From positions 868,001 to 932,000 of the forward strand of contig NZ_CP072377.1 in the NCBI RefSeq assembly GCF_018128225.1: a stretch of DNA of 64,000 nucleotides, written 5' to 3'. Origin of the DNA: Leptotrichia sp. oral taxon 218. Lineage in GTDB: Bacteria > Fusobacteriota > Fusobacteriia > Fusobacteriales > Leptotrichiaceae. How positions within the stretch are numbered: the first letter of the stretch is position 1; each line of letters starts with the position of its first letter. Below are positions 1-8,384 of the stretch, one piece after another. The position numbers were made by a program, and so were the translations under genes. Under the pieces are notes generated by a model. The model had not been told where the DNA came from. It saw nothing but the letters and a program-made list of their open reading frames with translations, and did not search any database.

Positions 1-1776
1 TTTTACGGAATAGCTTCGTATTCAGGAACAGTAGATGACAGAAACAGATGGGACTCAACTTCAAAAATGTTTTATTTTGGCGATATAATAAATGAGACAG
101 CAATAAGCTCAATGAGTCCTAGAAGAGTTTATGGAGATGACGAGACAGGAAATGTAAACCTTTTCTTAAAACCTTTAGGAAATCCTGTATTCACAATTGA
201 CAGTGAAATTATGAAAAATTCCACAGGGGTAAGAAGAAACCTTGCCTATCTTACACCTGAAACTATGAAATATGACATGTATGGGGACGAAGTCTTTAAG
301 CTTCTTGATTCTGAAAGAATATATGTAGGCCAGTTTGAATGCGTTAAAAACAATAAGGGAACTGATGTGACTAATCCTGCAACCCTAAGCTCAACAGCCG
401 AAGCAAAAACCTCTGCAGGTCGTGCAAGTCAATTTTCAAGCACATGCAGAACTTCTTCAGAACCTGATGATGCCGAGGCTCGTCCAGTTTATTCACGTTC
501 ATCTTCAGTAATGGCTAACGGTGACATATATGACAGGAAAAAGGAGGAACAGAATACAGGGACAAGCTTTTCAGCACCAAAACTTGCAGGAATTGCGGCG
601 CTTATTCAGAAGAAATATCCTGGAATAACTTACCACGAAATCAAGCAGATGATACTTACAACAGCCTACAGGGAAAAGGACGCATTGTCAAATGACTACG
701 GATGGGGATTCGTTGACGAGAGAAAAGTCTTGAACGGACCTAGCAATTTTAATGCCGGGCTTATTGAGGAGCAGAAATTTTTTACAGGATTTTATGACAA
801 AGTGTTTGAACCAAATAGCGATACGGCTTACTTCTGGGCTGAACCTCTTAGCGACTGGACTTGGACAAATGATATAAGAGGAGAGCTGACTTACCTTCCA
901 AGCGGAACTACTTCGTACAATGTAGCCGTTGAGCAGTTTGATAATAAAAAAGGTGATATTGTATCTGGTTTGGACGAGTTTTCCGTTGTTGACAATGTTC
1001 CGTTCAAGAATTATATTTCAAGGGAAAAAAACTTCTATGAAAAAACTTCGGACTATAAAGGCGGACTTCGTAAAGCGGGAGACAAGACACTTACAATAAA
1101 AGGAAATATTTCATACCGTGGAAAAACTGAAGTGCTTGGAGGAGCGCTTGTTCTTGAGGGGAATGTTTCAAATACAGATATTACAGTATTTGACAGCGCC
1201 ACACTAGTTCTTAACGGAAGCAATCAGAATGTCACAAGTGAAATTGAGGTTTCAAGAAATGGGTATTTTAAAGTGACAGGAAACAATGTACATATAGCAA
1301 ACCTTTTCCTTGAAGACGGCGCAAACTTTGGCGGAAACGGAAAAAACATCGTCGTGGACAAGCTCATCGTACCTGAAAACAGAATGGAAGAAGCTAAGGC
1401 GATATGCGCTAAGTACGGGTATAATGTCAAAAAGTTTTCAGTCGCTAACGAAAACTATAAGATAAAAGATGTAGAAATTAACGAGAAGAAATTTGCCGAC
1501 ATACCTCGTGAGTTTTACTTCAATAACTTTAAGTCAGCGCCAAAATATATTAGCGACTTTTCACAAGGAAACTTTCAGAAATATTATAGCGAACTTGAAA
1601 AAAGATACAAACATCTTCCTGAAAACCCTTACTTTGAAAAAGACCCTGACATAGACCCGTTCCATCTTGATGACATGTTCGGCATGTCAAACAGAATAGT
1701 CGGTGCAAGAACAAAGCTTGGCAAAAAAAAGGATATGAATTTCGGAGATGCCAGCGAAATTTTCATAGATAAATAG
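1..1776 (+). CDS. S8 subtilisin-family serine protease with passenger repeat, 5' partial
   Basis: The frame is open from base 1, so the true start lies upstream; 591 codons are visible. The catalytic-serine motif GTSFSAP of subtilases is at 559-579, followed by the usual helix (KLAGIAALIQKKYP). The Asp and His of the triad must lie upstream of the window. Around 1054-1180 there is an autotransporter-associated beta-strand repeat (GGLRKAGDKTLTIKGN, then GGALVLEGN). No beta-barrel follows and the protein ends FIDK, so it is either released or anchored at its unseen N-terminus. It is probably a cell-surface or secreted protease. GC content and codon choice are clearly higher than in the genes downstream, which hints at transfer or a different selection regime. 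The family call is firm; the substrate is unknown. Confidence 0.85.
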   Translation, partial: FYGIASYSGTVDDRNRWDSTSKMFYFGDIINETAISSMSPRRVYGDDETGNVNLFLKPLGNPVFTIDSEIMKNSTGVRRNLAYLTPETMKYDMYGDEVFKLLDSERIYVGQFECVKNNKGTDVTNPATLSSTAEAKTSAGRASQFSSTCRTSSEPDDAEARPVYSRSSSVMANGDIYDRKKEEQNTGTSFSAPKLAGIAALIQKKYPGITYHEIKQMILTTAYREKDALSNDYGWGFVDERKVLNGPSNFNAGLIEEQKFFTGFYDKVFEPNSDTAYFWAEPLSDWTWTNDIRGELTYLPSGTTSYNVAVEQFDNKKGDIVSGLDEFSVVDNVPFKNYISREKNFYEKTSDYKGGLRKAGDKTLTIKGNISYRGKTEVLGGALVLEGNVSNTDITVFDSATLVLNGSNQNVTSEIEVSRNGYFKVTGNNVHIANLFLEDGANFGGNGKNIVVDKLIVPENRMEEAKAICAKYGYNVKKFSVANENYKIKDVEINEKKFADIPREFYFNNFKSAPKYISDFSQGNFQKYYSELEKRYKHLPENPYFEKDPDIDPFHLDDMFGMSNRIVGARTKLGKKKDMNFGDASEIFIDK

Positions 1777-1860
1777 TAAATAATAAATAAATATTAAAAT
1801 AAATGAGTAAAAAAAGAAAAGAAAAGAAAATAGGACTAAATTTTACACATAAAAATTAAT

Positions 1861-1889
1861 TTGACATTTTTTTTAAAATAAATTATAAT
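1861..1889 (+). promoter_or_regulatory. Consensus sigma-70 promoter for the SIMPL gene
   Basis: TTGACA at 1861-1866 and TATAAT at 1884-1889 are separated by 17 bases, a perfect consensus match. It stands about 40 bases upstream of the next start codon and its SD (AAGGAG at 1915-1920). Confidence 0.85.
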
Positions 1890-1929
1890 TTAAAAGATAA
1901 AAACTTCAATGACTAAGGAGTGAAACAAA

Positions 1930-2685
1930 TTGAAAAAAGTACAATTTATAATAATTTCTACAATATTGTCGTTCGGTTTAATTGTGTCGGCGGCATTAAT
2001 TTCAAATGCGGTTGACAAGACGAATAAACTTGACAACAGAATTACTGTAAAAGGAGTTGCGCAAAAGAGAATCAAGGCAGATAAAGCGCTCATCAGGATA
2101 ATAATTTCAGGAAAAAATGAAAATTTGGATAATTTAAGGCAAGATATTGATGATAAAGAAAAAATTGTGATTCAAAAATTAAAAAGTTTAAAAATCAATG
2201 AAAATAGTTACGACATTGAAAATTTAAAAATTCAGCCAAATTATGACAAAGAAGCAGAAAAAACTTCTCAAAGCGGTGAAGAAACACAAGTTTCGGCAAC
2301 CAATATTTCAAACTATGACGGACAGGAAATTATATCAATTGTTACTGGGGATATTGACAAGGTCAAAGAGTTTTATGAAAATTTATTGGAGTTGAAATTA
2401 CAAAGTGACAATATTGAAATTACAAAACCTGAATATGTTGTTACAAATATTGATAAATATAAAAAAGATTTGCTAGTTGATGCAACAAAAGATGCGGAAA
2501 ATAGAGCAATTGAAATGCTAAAAGTAAATGGCAATGAAATAAATGGCTTAAAAAGTATGACGCAAGGTCAATTTGAAGTATTAAAAGACAATGAAGATAT
2601 TTTAAACAAAGATGAAGAAATACAAAACCAAATTTACAAAAGAATGCGACTAGTTGTGACAGCCACTTATTTTATAAGATATTAG
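1930..2685 (+). CDS. SIMPL (DUF541) domain exported or membrane-anchored protein
   Basis: The 251-residue protein starts at TTG 1930, eight or nine bases after AAGGAG. An N-terminal hydrophobic segment (residues 5-25) acts as signal or anchor with no lipobox. The mature part begins ITVKGVAQKRIKADKALI, typical of the SIMPL/DUF541 family of periplasmic or surface proteins. These proteins have a BP26-like fold and no agreed enzymatic role. A predicted coiled region and two half-repeats follow. It has its own strong promoter and may be co-transcribed with efp 42 bases downstream. The family is fairly certain; the function is not known. Confidence 0.75.
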   Translation: MKKVQFIIISTILSFGLIVSAALISNAVDKTNKLDNRITVKGVAQKRIKADKALIRIIISGKNENLDNLRQDIDDKEKIVIQKLKSLKINENSYDIENLKIQPNYDKEAEKTSQSGEETQVSATNISNYDGQEIISIVTGDIDKVKEFYENLLELKLQSDNIEITKPEYVVTNIDKYKKDLLVDATKDAENRAIEMLKVNGNEINGLKSMTQGQFEVLKDNEDILNKDEEIQNQIYKRMRLVVTATYFIRY

Positions 2686-2727
2686 TTAATTAATTAAAAA
2701 TAATAAAATAAATCAGGAGGGAAATTA

Positions 2728-3300
2728 ATGAAACCAGCAGCAGAATTAAGACAAGGAAGTACATACAGAAAGGACAACATACCTTATTTAATACTAAAAG
2801 CTGAAAGACACCAATCGACATCAGGAAAAAGACAAAGAGCGGCAGAAGTAAAATTTAAAACAAAAGAGTTAATTTCAGGAAAAATTCAAGAAATTACAGT
2901 ACTTGCAACTGAATTAATGGACGACATCATTTTAGACAGAAATCAAATGCAATTTTTATACGAAAGTGAAGGAGATTACAACTTCATGGATCAGGAAACT
3001 TTTGAGCAAATTGCATTAACTGCAGAAGATTTAGGGGAAGCTGTAAACTTTTTAGAAGAAGAAATGATTATTCAAGTCTTGATGTATGAAGGAAGACCAG
3101 TTGGAGTTGAATTGCCAAATACTGTTATAAGAGAAGTTACTTATACAGAACCAGGATTAAAAGGAGATACAATCGGAAGAGCGACAAAACCAGCCACAAT
3201 TGCAAACGGTTACAGCTTACAAGTTCCTTTATTCGTAGTAATTGGAGATAAAATTAAAATTGATACAAGAACTGGAGAGTACATCGAAAGAGCAAACTAA
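2728..3300 (+). CDS. efp: Elongation factor P
   Basis: The 190-residue protein has the usual EF-P length and three-domain order (KOW-like N-terminus, two OB folds). It binds between the P and E sites of the ribosome and relieves stalling at polyproline. The modification loop is SGKRQR with Lys34 at the tip, where most EF-Ps have PGKGQA; lysine is retained, so a lysine-type modification is possible. The C-terminal signature GYSLQVPLFVVIGDKIKIDT is clear. The SD is AGGAGGG at 2715-2721. A strong intrinsic terminator follows the stop. Confidence 0.95.
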   Translation: MKPAAELRQGSTYRKDNIPYLILKAERHQSTSGKRQRAAEVKFKTKELISGKIQEITVLATELMDDIILDRNQMQFLYESEGDYNFMDQETFEQIALTAEDLGEAVNFLEEEMIIQVLMYEGRPVGVELPNTVIREVTYTEPGLKGDTIGRATKPATIANGYSLQVPLFVVIGDKIKIDTRTGEYIERAN

Positions 3301-3322
3301 TAATAAAAACTAAAAAAAAATT

Positions 3323-3356
3323 AAAAGTCATCGTAAAAAAACGATGGCTTTTTTTT
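3323..3356 (+). terminator. Intrinsic terminator after efp
   Basis: A stem of about 12 base pairs with one G-U pair (arms 3323-3334 and 3341-3352) and an A6 loop runs into a T tract to 3356. Confidence 0.9.
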
Positions 3357-3407
3357 AAAAAATAAGTTATAATTAATATTATATTAAAAAAATAAAAAAT
3401 CAAGGGG

Positions 3408-4324
3408 TTGATTGAATTGTTTGAATTGATTAAAGTGATTGATGTAAAAAATAATATAATAAAAAAACTAATTTTTGTAATTATTATTTTAAGTTTATTT
3501 TGCTGTTCCAAAAAGAAAATTTCAGATTTTAATTCTCAAAGCGGAGTTTCTCGCAGTGAAAATACGGTTTTAATAGCTTCGTTTAATGCGTTAAGACTTG
3601 GAGAAAAGCAAAAAGATTATAGTGCGTTTGCAAAAATTTTGTCAAATTTTGATTTGATTGGACTGGAAGAAGTGATGAATGAAAAAGGTGTAAAAAAAGT
3701 GAGAGCGCATTTGGAAAAATTGACGCAAGAAAATTGGGATTATATAATTTCAGATCATTCCGTGGGAAGTGAGAATTATCGGGAATTTTACGCTTTTATT
3801 TACAGAAAAAATAAATTTTTTGAAGCAAAGCCAGTCGGATTTTATGCGGAAAAAGATGAAAATGAGTTTATGCGGGAACCTTTTGGTGCATATTTTAAAA
3901 GTGGAAACTTTGATTTTGTCTACATCATAGCGCATTCAGTTTTTGGTGACAAAGAAAAACAAAGACTTATCGAAGCTTCAAATTATGCGAATGTCTACGA
4001 ATATTTTTCAAAACTCACAGATGAAGATGATATAATTATTGCTGGAGATTTCAATATGTCTGCGGATAGCTTAGCTTTTAAAAATTTGTCTGAAAAATAC
4101 GATGTTTCGTATATTTTAGACCCAAAGGGAAACCCAACAACATTATCGGACACAAAACTTGTAAGTTCATATGACAATTTTTTTATTAATCAAAAAAAAC
4201 AAAAGAATTTACTGGAAATTATGGAGTTTATAATTTTATATCAAATAATAATTATGCTGAAATAAAAAAATATATTTCAGACCATTTGCTCATCTTTTCA
4301 GAATATTCGACAGAAAAAGAGTAG
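3408..4324 (+). pseudogene. Endonuclease/exonuclease/phosphatase-fold lipoprotein, frameshifted near the 3' end
   Basis: The first frame starts at a TTG (3408, or better 3417 given SD AAGGGG at 3402-3407). It encodes a lipoprotein signal (LSLFCCS) and an EEP-fold body: SFNALRLG at the start, GLEEVMN with the metal-binding Glu, and IIAGDFNMS. This frame stops at 4265 after an unrelated tail. In the -1 frame from the A8 run at 4192-4199 the protein continues to the family-conserved SDHLLIFSE and stops at 4322-4324. One missing A, or slippage on A AAA AAA, therefore separates the catalytic His motif from the rest. It was probably a secreted or outer-membrane DNase or phosphodiesterase. Mutation, transcriptional slippage and sequencing error cannot be told apart here. 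Confidence 0.8.
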
Positions 4325-4383
4325 AATTTATTGTAAAAAATACATTTTAGAATATAGTTTAGTTATGAAAATTTATAAAAATG

Positions 4384-4412
4384 TTGAATTGTAGTTAAAT
4401 TTATGATAAGAT
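4384..4412 (+). promoter_or_regulatory. Predicted promoter of serA
   Basis: TTGAAT (4384-4389) and TAAGAT (4407-4412) have a 17-base spacer and lie about 45 bases upstream of the serA start. No T-box or other leader structure is visible. Confidence 0.6.
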
Positions 4413-4457
4413 ATTTGTATATAAAACAGAAATTTTAAAGTCAAAAAAGGAGAGGCT

Positions 4458-6050
4458 ATGTTCAAAATACTAGTTGGAGAATATATTGATGATGAAGCAA
4501 TTTCACATTTAAAAGAGGCAAAAGATATAAAAGTGGATGTAAAAATTGGAATTAAAAGAGAAGAAATCTTAGATATTATACAAGATTATGACGCTTTAAT
4601 TGTGAGAAGTGTTATTAAAGTTGACAAAGAATTGCTTGATAGAGCTAAAAATTTAAAAATAGTAGGTCGTGCTGGGAATGGAGTTGATAATATCAATATT
4701 CCCGAAGCTACTGCACACGGAGTAATTGTTGCAAATACGCCTGACAGCAACACAGTTTCGGCTTGTGAAATTGCAATTGGACTTATGATAGCGTCAGCAA
4801 GAAATATAGTTTCAGCAAATAATTTTATAAAAAGCGGAAAATGGGAAAGAGAAATTTTTGTTGGAAATGAATTATTTGAAAAAACATTGGGAATTATTGG
4901 ACTGGGAAGAATTGGAAGTCTTATGGCAAAGAGAATGAAAGCGTTTGGAATGAATTTGATCGCATATGATCCGTATATTTCTGATGAAGTTTTCAAAAGA
5001 AATGGCTGCAAAAAAGCAAATACACTTGATGAGCTTCTAGAAAAATCAGATGTTATCACAATTCACACGCCAAAAACAAGTGAAACATTAAATATGATAA
5101 ATTCTGAAAATATTTCTAAATTAAAAGATGGAGTACGGCTTGTAAATGCTGCTCGTGGTGGATTATTTAACGAAGAAGCGGTTGCAGAAGGTCTAAAAAG
5201 TGGAAAAATAGCAAGTTTCGGTTACGATGTTCACTCAGTTGAGCCAAGAAGTGAATGTGTACTTTATGAATTTGAAAATGCGATTACAACGCCGCATATT
5301 GGAGCGACAACTTATGAAGCGCAAAGAAATGTTGGAACTCAAGTTGTAAAACAAGTATTAAACGGACTTCGTGGAGAAATCGTGGAAACAGCGGTAAATT
5401 TGCCGTCAATTGGAAGAGAAGAATATTTAATCGTAAAACCTTATATAAACTTGGCTGAAAAATTAGGAAAAATTTATTTTCAAATTGAGAAAAATCCAAT
5501 TTCAAATATCGTAATTAATTATTATGGTGAAATAGCACAGCAAGAGACAGCATTAGTTGATGCAACTGCAATAAAAGGAATTTTAGAACCTGTGTTAAAA
5601 GAAGAAGTGAATTACATAAATTCAAGACCGCTTGCTGAAAAAAGAGGAATTAATATTTCAATAAATAAAAAAGATGAAAAGTACAAAAATTATGCATCAG
5701 CAATTGAATTTGTTGTAAGTAACGAAGAAGGACACAAAGTTCATGTTGTCGGAACAATTGGAATAAATGGCGAAGAGAGAATAGTAAACATTAAAAAACA
5801 CGATGTCGATATGGCGATTTCAGATAATATGATTTATCTTGGAAATGACGATGTCCCAGGAGTAATTGGAGCCGTTGGAGCAACATTAGGAAAAGCTGGT
5901 GTAAATATTGCAACAATGAATGTTGGAAGAAGAGATAACAGTGCTATAATGTTACTTACTGTGGATAGTGAAGTAGAAGGAAATGCGCTTAAAAATTTGA
6001 GAAAATTAAGTCAAATTAAATGGGCTCATTATTTAGATTTAAAATTATAA
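4458..6050 (+). CDS. serA: D-3-phosphoglycerate dehydrogenase
   Basis: The 530-residue protein oxidises 3-phosphoglycerate to 3-phosphohydroxypyruvate with NAD, the first step of serine synthesis. The Rossmann motif GIIGLGRIG lies near residue 145. The catalytic Arg region is in VNAARGG, and the HIGATTYEAQ segment carries the active-site His. An allosteric substrate-binding domain and a C-terminal ACT domain (from about residue 455, DDVPGVIGAVGATLG) give the long form seen in Bacillus and Mycobacterium. The SD is AAAGGAGAGG just upstream. No serC or serB is present in the window. Confidence 0.95.
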   Translation: MFKILVGEYIDDEAISHLKEAKDIKVDVKIGIKREEILDIIQDYDALIVRSVIKVDKELLDRAKNLKIVGRAGNGVDNINIPEATAHGVIVANTPDSNTVSACEIAIGLMIASARNIVSANNFIKSGKWEREIFVGNELFEKTLGIIGLGRIGSLMAKRMKAFGMNLIAYDPYISDEVFKRNGCKKANTLDELLEKSDVITIHTPKTSETLNMINSENISKLKDGVRLVNAARGGLFNEEAVAEGLKSGKIASFGYDVHSVEPRSECVLYEFENAITTPHIGATTYEAQRNVGTQVVKQVLNGLRGEIVETAVNLPSIGREEYLIVKPYINLAEKLGKIYFQIEKNPISNIVINYYGEIAQQETALVDATAIKGILEPVLKEEVNYINSRPLAEKRGINISINKKDEKYKNYASAIEFVVSNEEGHKVHVVGTIGINGEERIVNIKKHDVDMAISDNMIYLGNDDVPGVIGAVGATLGKAGVNIATMNVGRRDNSAIMLLTVDSEVEGNALKNLRKLSQIKWAHYLDLKL

Positions 6051-6280
6051 ACAAAATAACAAAAAACAATAATACAATAAAAAAATAAAAATAAGCAAAT
6101 AAACTCGGCCATAATATAAAAATAGGGAAAAAAGAAAGAAAATAAAAGATAAAAATATAAAAAAATAAAAAGTAAAAGAAAAATATAAAAATAAGAAAAA
6201 AAAAGAAAAAAAAGAAAAAGAAAGGAGATTGATTGGAAAGTTTTAATTAAATTAAAATTTTTCAATTTATAAGATAAAAA
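6051..6280 (+). other. Purine-rich leader between serA and thrB
   Basis: The sense strand is almost pure A and G from about 6118 to 6230, ending in AAAGGAGATTG. That SD-like site lies about 50 bases from the thrB ATG, so it does not obviously serve thrB. No hairpin terminator is seen after serA, so serA and thrB may be co-transcribed. Confidence 0.5.
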
Positions 6281-7174
6281 ATGGGTTTAAAATTTAAAGT
6301 TAGAGTACCTGGAACTTCTGCAAATATTGGTGTTGGTTACGATTGCCTGGGAGTTGCACTAGATTATTTCTTAGAAATGGAAGTTGAAGAGAGCGATAAA
6401 ATTGAGTTTTTTGAAAATGGAAAACCTTTTCCAATACCGATTGAAGAAAATTTAATTTTTGAAGCGATAAAATATACTGAAAAACATTTGGTAAAAAATA
6501 TTCCAAGTTACAAAGTGAATATTACAAGAAACGACATTCCTATTTCTCGTGGGCTTGGAAGTAGCTCATCAGCAATTGTTGCGGGAATTTTAATTGCAAA
6601 TAAATTTGCGGGAGATGTTTTGGATGTAGATAAAATTGCAGAATTAGCTGTGGAGATGGAAGGACATCCAGATAATGTTGTTCCTGCAATATTTGGTGGA
6701 ATGGTCTTAACTGCTCACGACAAGGATAAATTGGTGTATAGTTCGCTTCTTAGTTCAGATGACTTATGTTTTTATGTTATGATACCAGATTTTAAATTGT
6801 CAACTGAAAAAGCTAGAAGTGTGCTTCCAAATTCTTATTTAGTTTCGGACGCAATTAACAATATGTCAAAACTTGGGTTATTGGTGAATGCTTTTAGCAA
6901 AGGAGAATATCAAAATTTAAGATTTTTATTGGGAGATAAAATTCATCAGCCTTATAGATTTGCGCTTATAAACGATTCTGAAAAAATATTTGAATTATCC
7001 AAAAAATATGGAGCATTGGGAGAGTACATAAGTGGTGCGGGACCAACTTTAATCTCGCTTAATTATGACAACGATGAATTTTTGGAAAATATGAGAAAAG
7101 AACTTGAAAAATTGCCAGATAAATGGACTATTGAAAAGAAAAAAATAAATTTATATGGAGCTGAAGTTTTTTAA
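6281..7174 (+). CDS. thrB: Homoserine kinase
   Basis: The 297-residue GHMP kinase phosphorylates homoserine in threonine synthesis. It opens FKVRVPGTSANIGVGYDCLG, the ThrB N-terminus. The GHMP ATP-binding loop PISRGLGSSSSAIVAG is near residue 90, and the C-terminal GHMP motif GEYISGAGPTLISL near residue 250. No good SD directly precedes the ATG, an oddity beside its neighbours. thrA, thrC and hom are not in the window. Confidence 0.93.
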   Translation: MGLKFKVRVPGTSANIGVGYDCLGVALDYFLEMEVEESDKIEFFENGKPFPIPIEENLIFEAIKYTEKHLVKNIPSYKVNITRNDIPISRGLGSSSSAIVAGILIANKFAGDVLDVDKIAELAVEMEGHPDNVVPAIFGGMVLTAHDKDKLVYSSLLSSDDLCFYVMIPDFKLSTEKARSVLPNSYLVSDAINNMSKLGLLVNAFSKGEYQNLRFLLGDKIHQPYRFALINDSEKIFELSKKYGALGEYISGAGPTLISLNYDNDEFLENMRKELEKLPDKWTIEKKKINLYGAEVF

Positions 7175-7220
7175 ATAAATAAATAAAAATTTTAAAATAA
7201 ATAAATTTAATAAAAAATAA

Positions 7221-7249
7221 TTGATATTTACTGTGTTTTACAGTTTATA
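7221..7249 (+). promoter_or_regulatory. Predicted tdk promoter with embedded dyad
   Basis: TTGATA (7221-7226), a 17-base spacer and TTTATA (7244-7249). A dyad ACTGT-GTTTT-ACAGT at 7230-7244 fills the spacer and could be a repressor operator. No regulator is encoded nearby. Confidence 0.4.
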
Positions 7250-7286
7250 TCTTTTATTTTTTTTATAAAAAATTGGAAGGGGAAAG

Positions 7287-8363
7287 ATGGAAAATCCTAA
7301 AATAGGAACTCTTGAAGTAATAACTGGAAGCATGTTTTCTGGGAAAAGTGAAGAGCTTATAAGACGGCTTAGAAGGGCACAATTTGCAAAACAAAAAATT
7401 ATTGCGTTCAAACATTCAGTTGACAAAAGATACGGAGAAAATGGAATATTTTCTCATAGAAAGGAAAGCGTTTTTGCATATCCAGTAAAAAATATTGAAG
7501 AAATGGAAAAAATTATGGATGAAAATATTGATGCCGAAATTATTGGAATTGACGAAGTTCAGTTTTTTGGCAATGAAATTGTGAAATTTTGTAAGAAATA
7601 TGTCAATTTTGGGAAAAGAGTGATTGTGGCGGGGCTTGATTTAAGTTTTAGAGCAGAGCCGTATGAACCTGTACCAGAACTTATGGCAATTGCTGATGAA
7701 GTTGAAAAGTTACATGCGATTTGCACTGTTTGCGGAAAGCCTGCTTATGCGAGTCAAAGACTTTTGGATGGGAAACCTGCGTATTATGAAGATCCGCTTG
7801 TGATGGTTGGAACAAGTGAAAACTACGAAGCTAGATGTAAAAGGCATTTTATTATAAATCACAGAAATGAAAAAAAAGCTAAAGTTTATTTTTTTGTTGG
7901 AACTGAAATTAATGTTGGGAAAAAGTTTGTTGAAGAAATGTATATAAAAAATTTGGCAAAAAATAAAAATATTAAAAGTGAAACGATAATTCTGAGTGGA
8001 AATATTTTAAATTGTGAAAAAAATGCGTTAAAAAATTTGCGAAAAAAAGTTGAAGAAAAAATTTCAAAAAATGATTTTTTGTTTGTGAGAATTACAGGTG
8101 GGATTTTGCTTCCAATTGAAAAAAATTATACAATTTTGGATTTTATGTGTGAGTTGCGAAAAGATTCTGAAGTTATAATTGTTTCAAAAAATAAAAAGGG
8201 AGTTTTGAATCAAATTTTGGTCATGGCTGATTTGATAAAAAAATCGGATTTAAATTTAAGAGAAATTGTTTATAAAAAGACTAGCAATAATAATGAAATT
8301 GAAGAAAATCAAATAATTGAAAAAATTTCTAAATTAATAGGAATTAAATATAGAATAATTTAA
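7287..8363 (+). CDS. tdk: Thymidine kinase fused to a degenerate BioD-like P-loop domain
   Basis: Residues 1 to about 195 form a complete type II thymidine kinase: Walker A GSMFSGKS (14-21), DEVQFF (89-94) with the catalytic Glu of the family, and a zinc-ribbon lasso (CTVCGKPA, then CKRHF). It salvages thymidine to dTMP. The protein is 358 residues instead of about 190-200. Residues 199-358 look like a dethiobiotin-synthetase-type P-loop domain: GTEINVGKK (205-213) stands where BioD has GTDTxVGKT, GGILLP (271-276) matches BioD GGLLVP, and a D-rich and VI-V strand follow. The Walker Thr is replaced by Lys, so the half may be inactive or rewired. The kinase call is firm; the extension is inference from motif order. 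Confidence 0.9.
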   Translation: MENPKIGTLEVITGSMFSGKSEELIRRLRRAQFAKQKIIAFKHSVDKRYGENGIFSHRKESVFAYPVKNIEEMEKIMDENIDAEIIGIDEVQFFGNEIVKFCKKYVNFGKRVIVAGLDLSFRAEPYEPVPELMAIADEVEKLHAICTVCGKPAYASQRLLDGKPAYYEDPLVMVGTSENYEARCKRHFIINHRNEKKAKVYFFVGTEINVGKKFVEEMYIKNLAKNKNIKSETIILSGNILNCEKNALKNLRKKVEEKISKNDFLFVRITGGILLPIEKNYTILDFMCELRKDSEVIIVSKNKKGVLNQILVMADLIKKSDLNLREIVYKKTSNNNEIEENQIIEKISKLIGIKYRII

Positions 8364-8384
8364 AAATAAAAAAGGAGAAGAGAA

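Noticed and set aside
4586-5059. 157-codon minus-strand frame inside serA
   Set aside because: Antisense shadow of a fully conserved gene.
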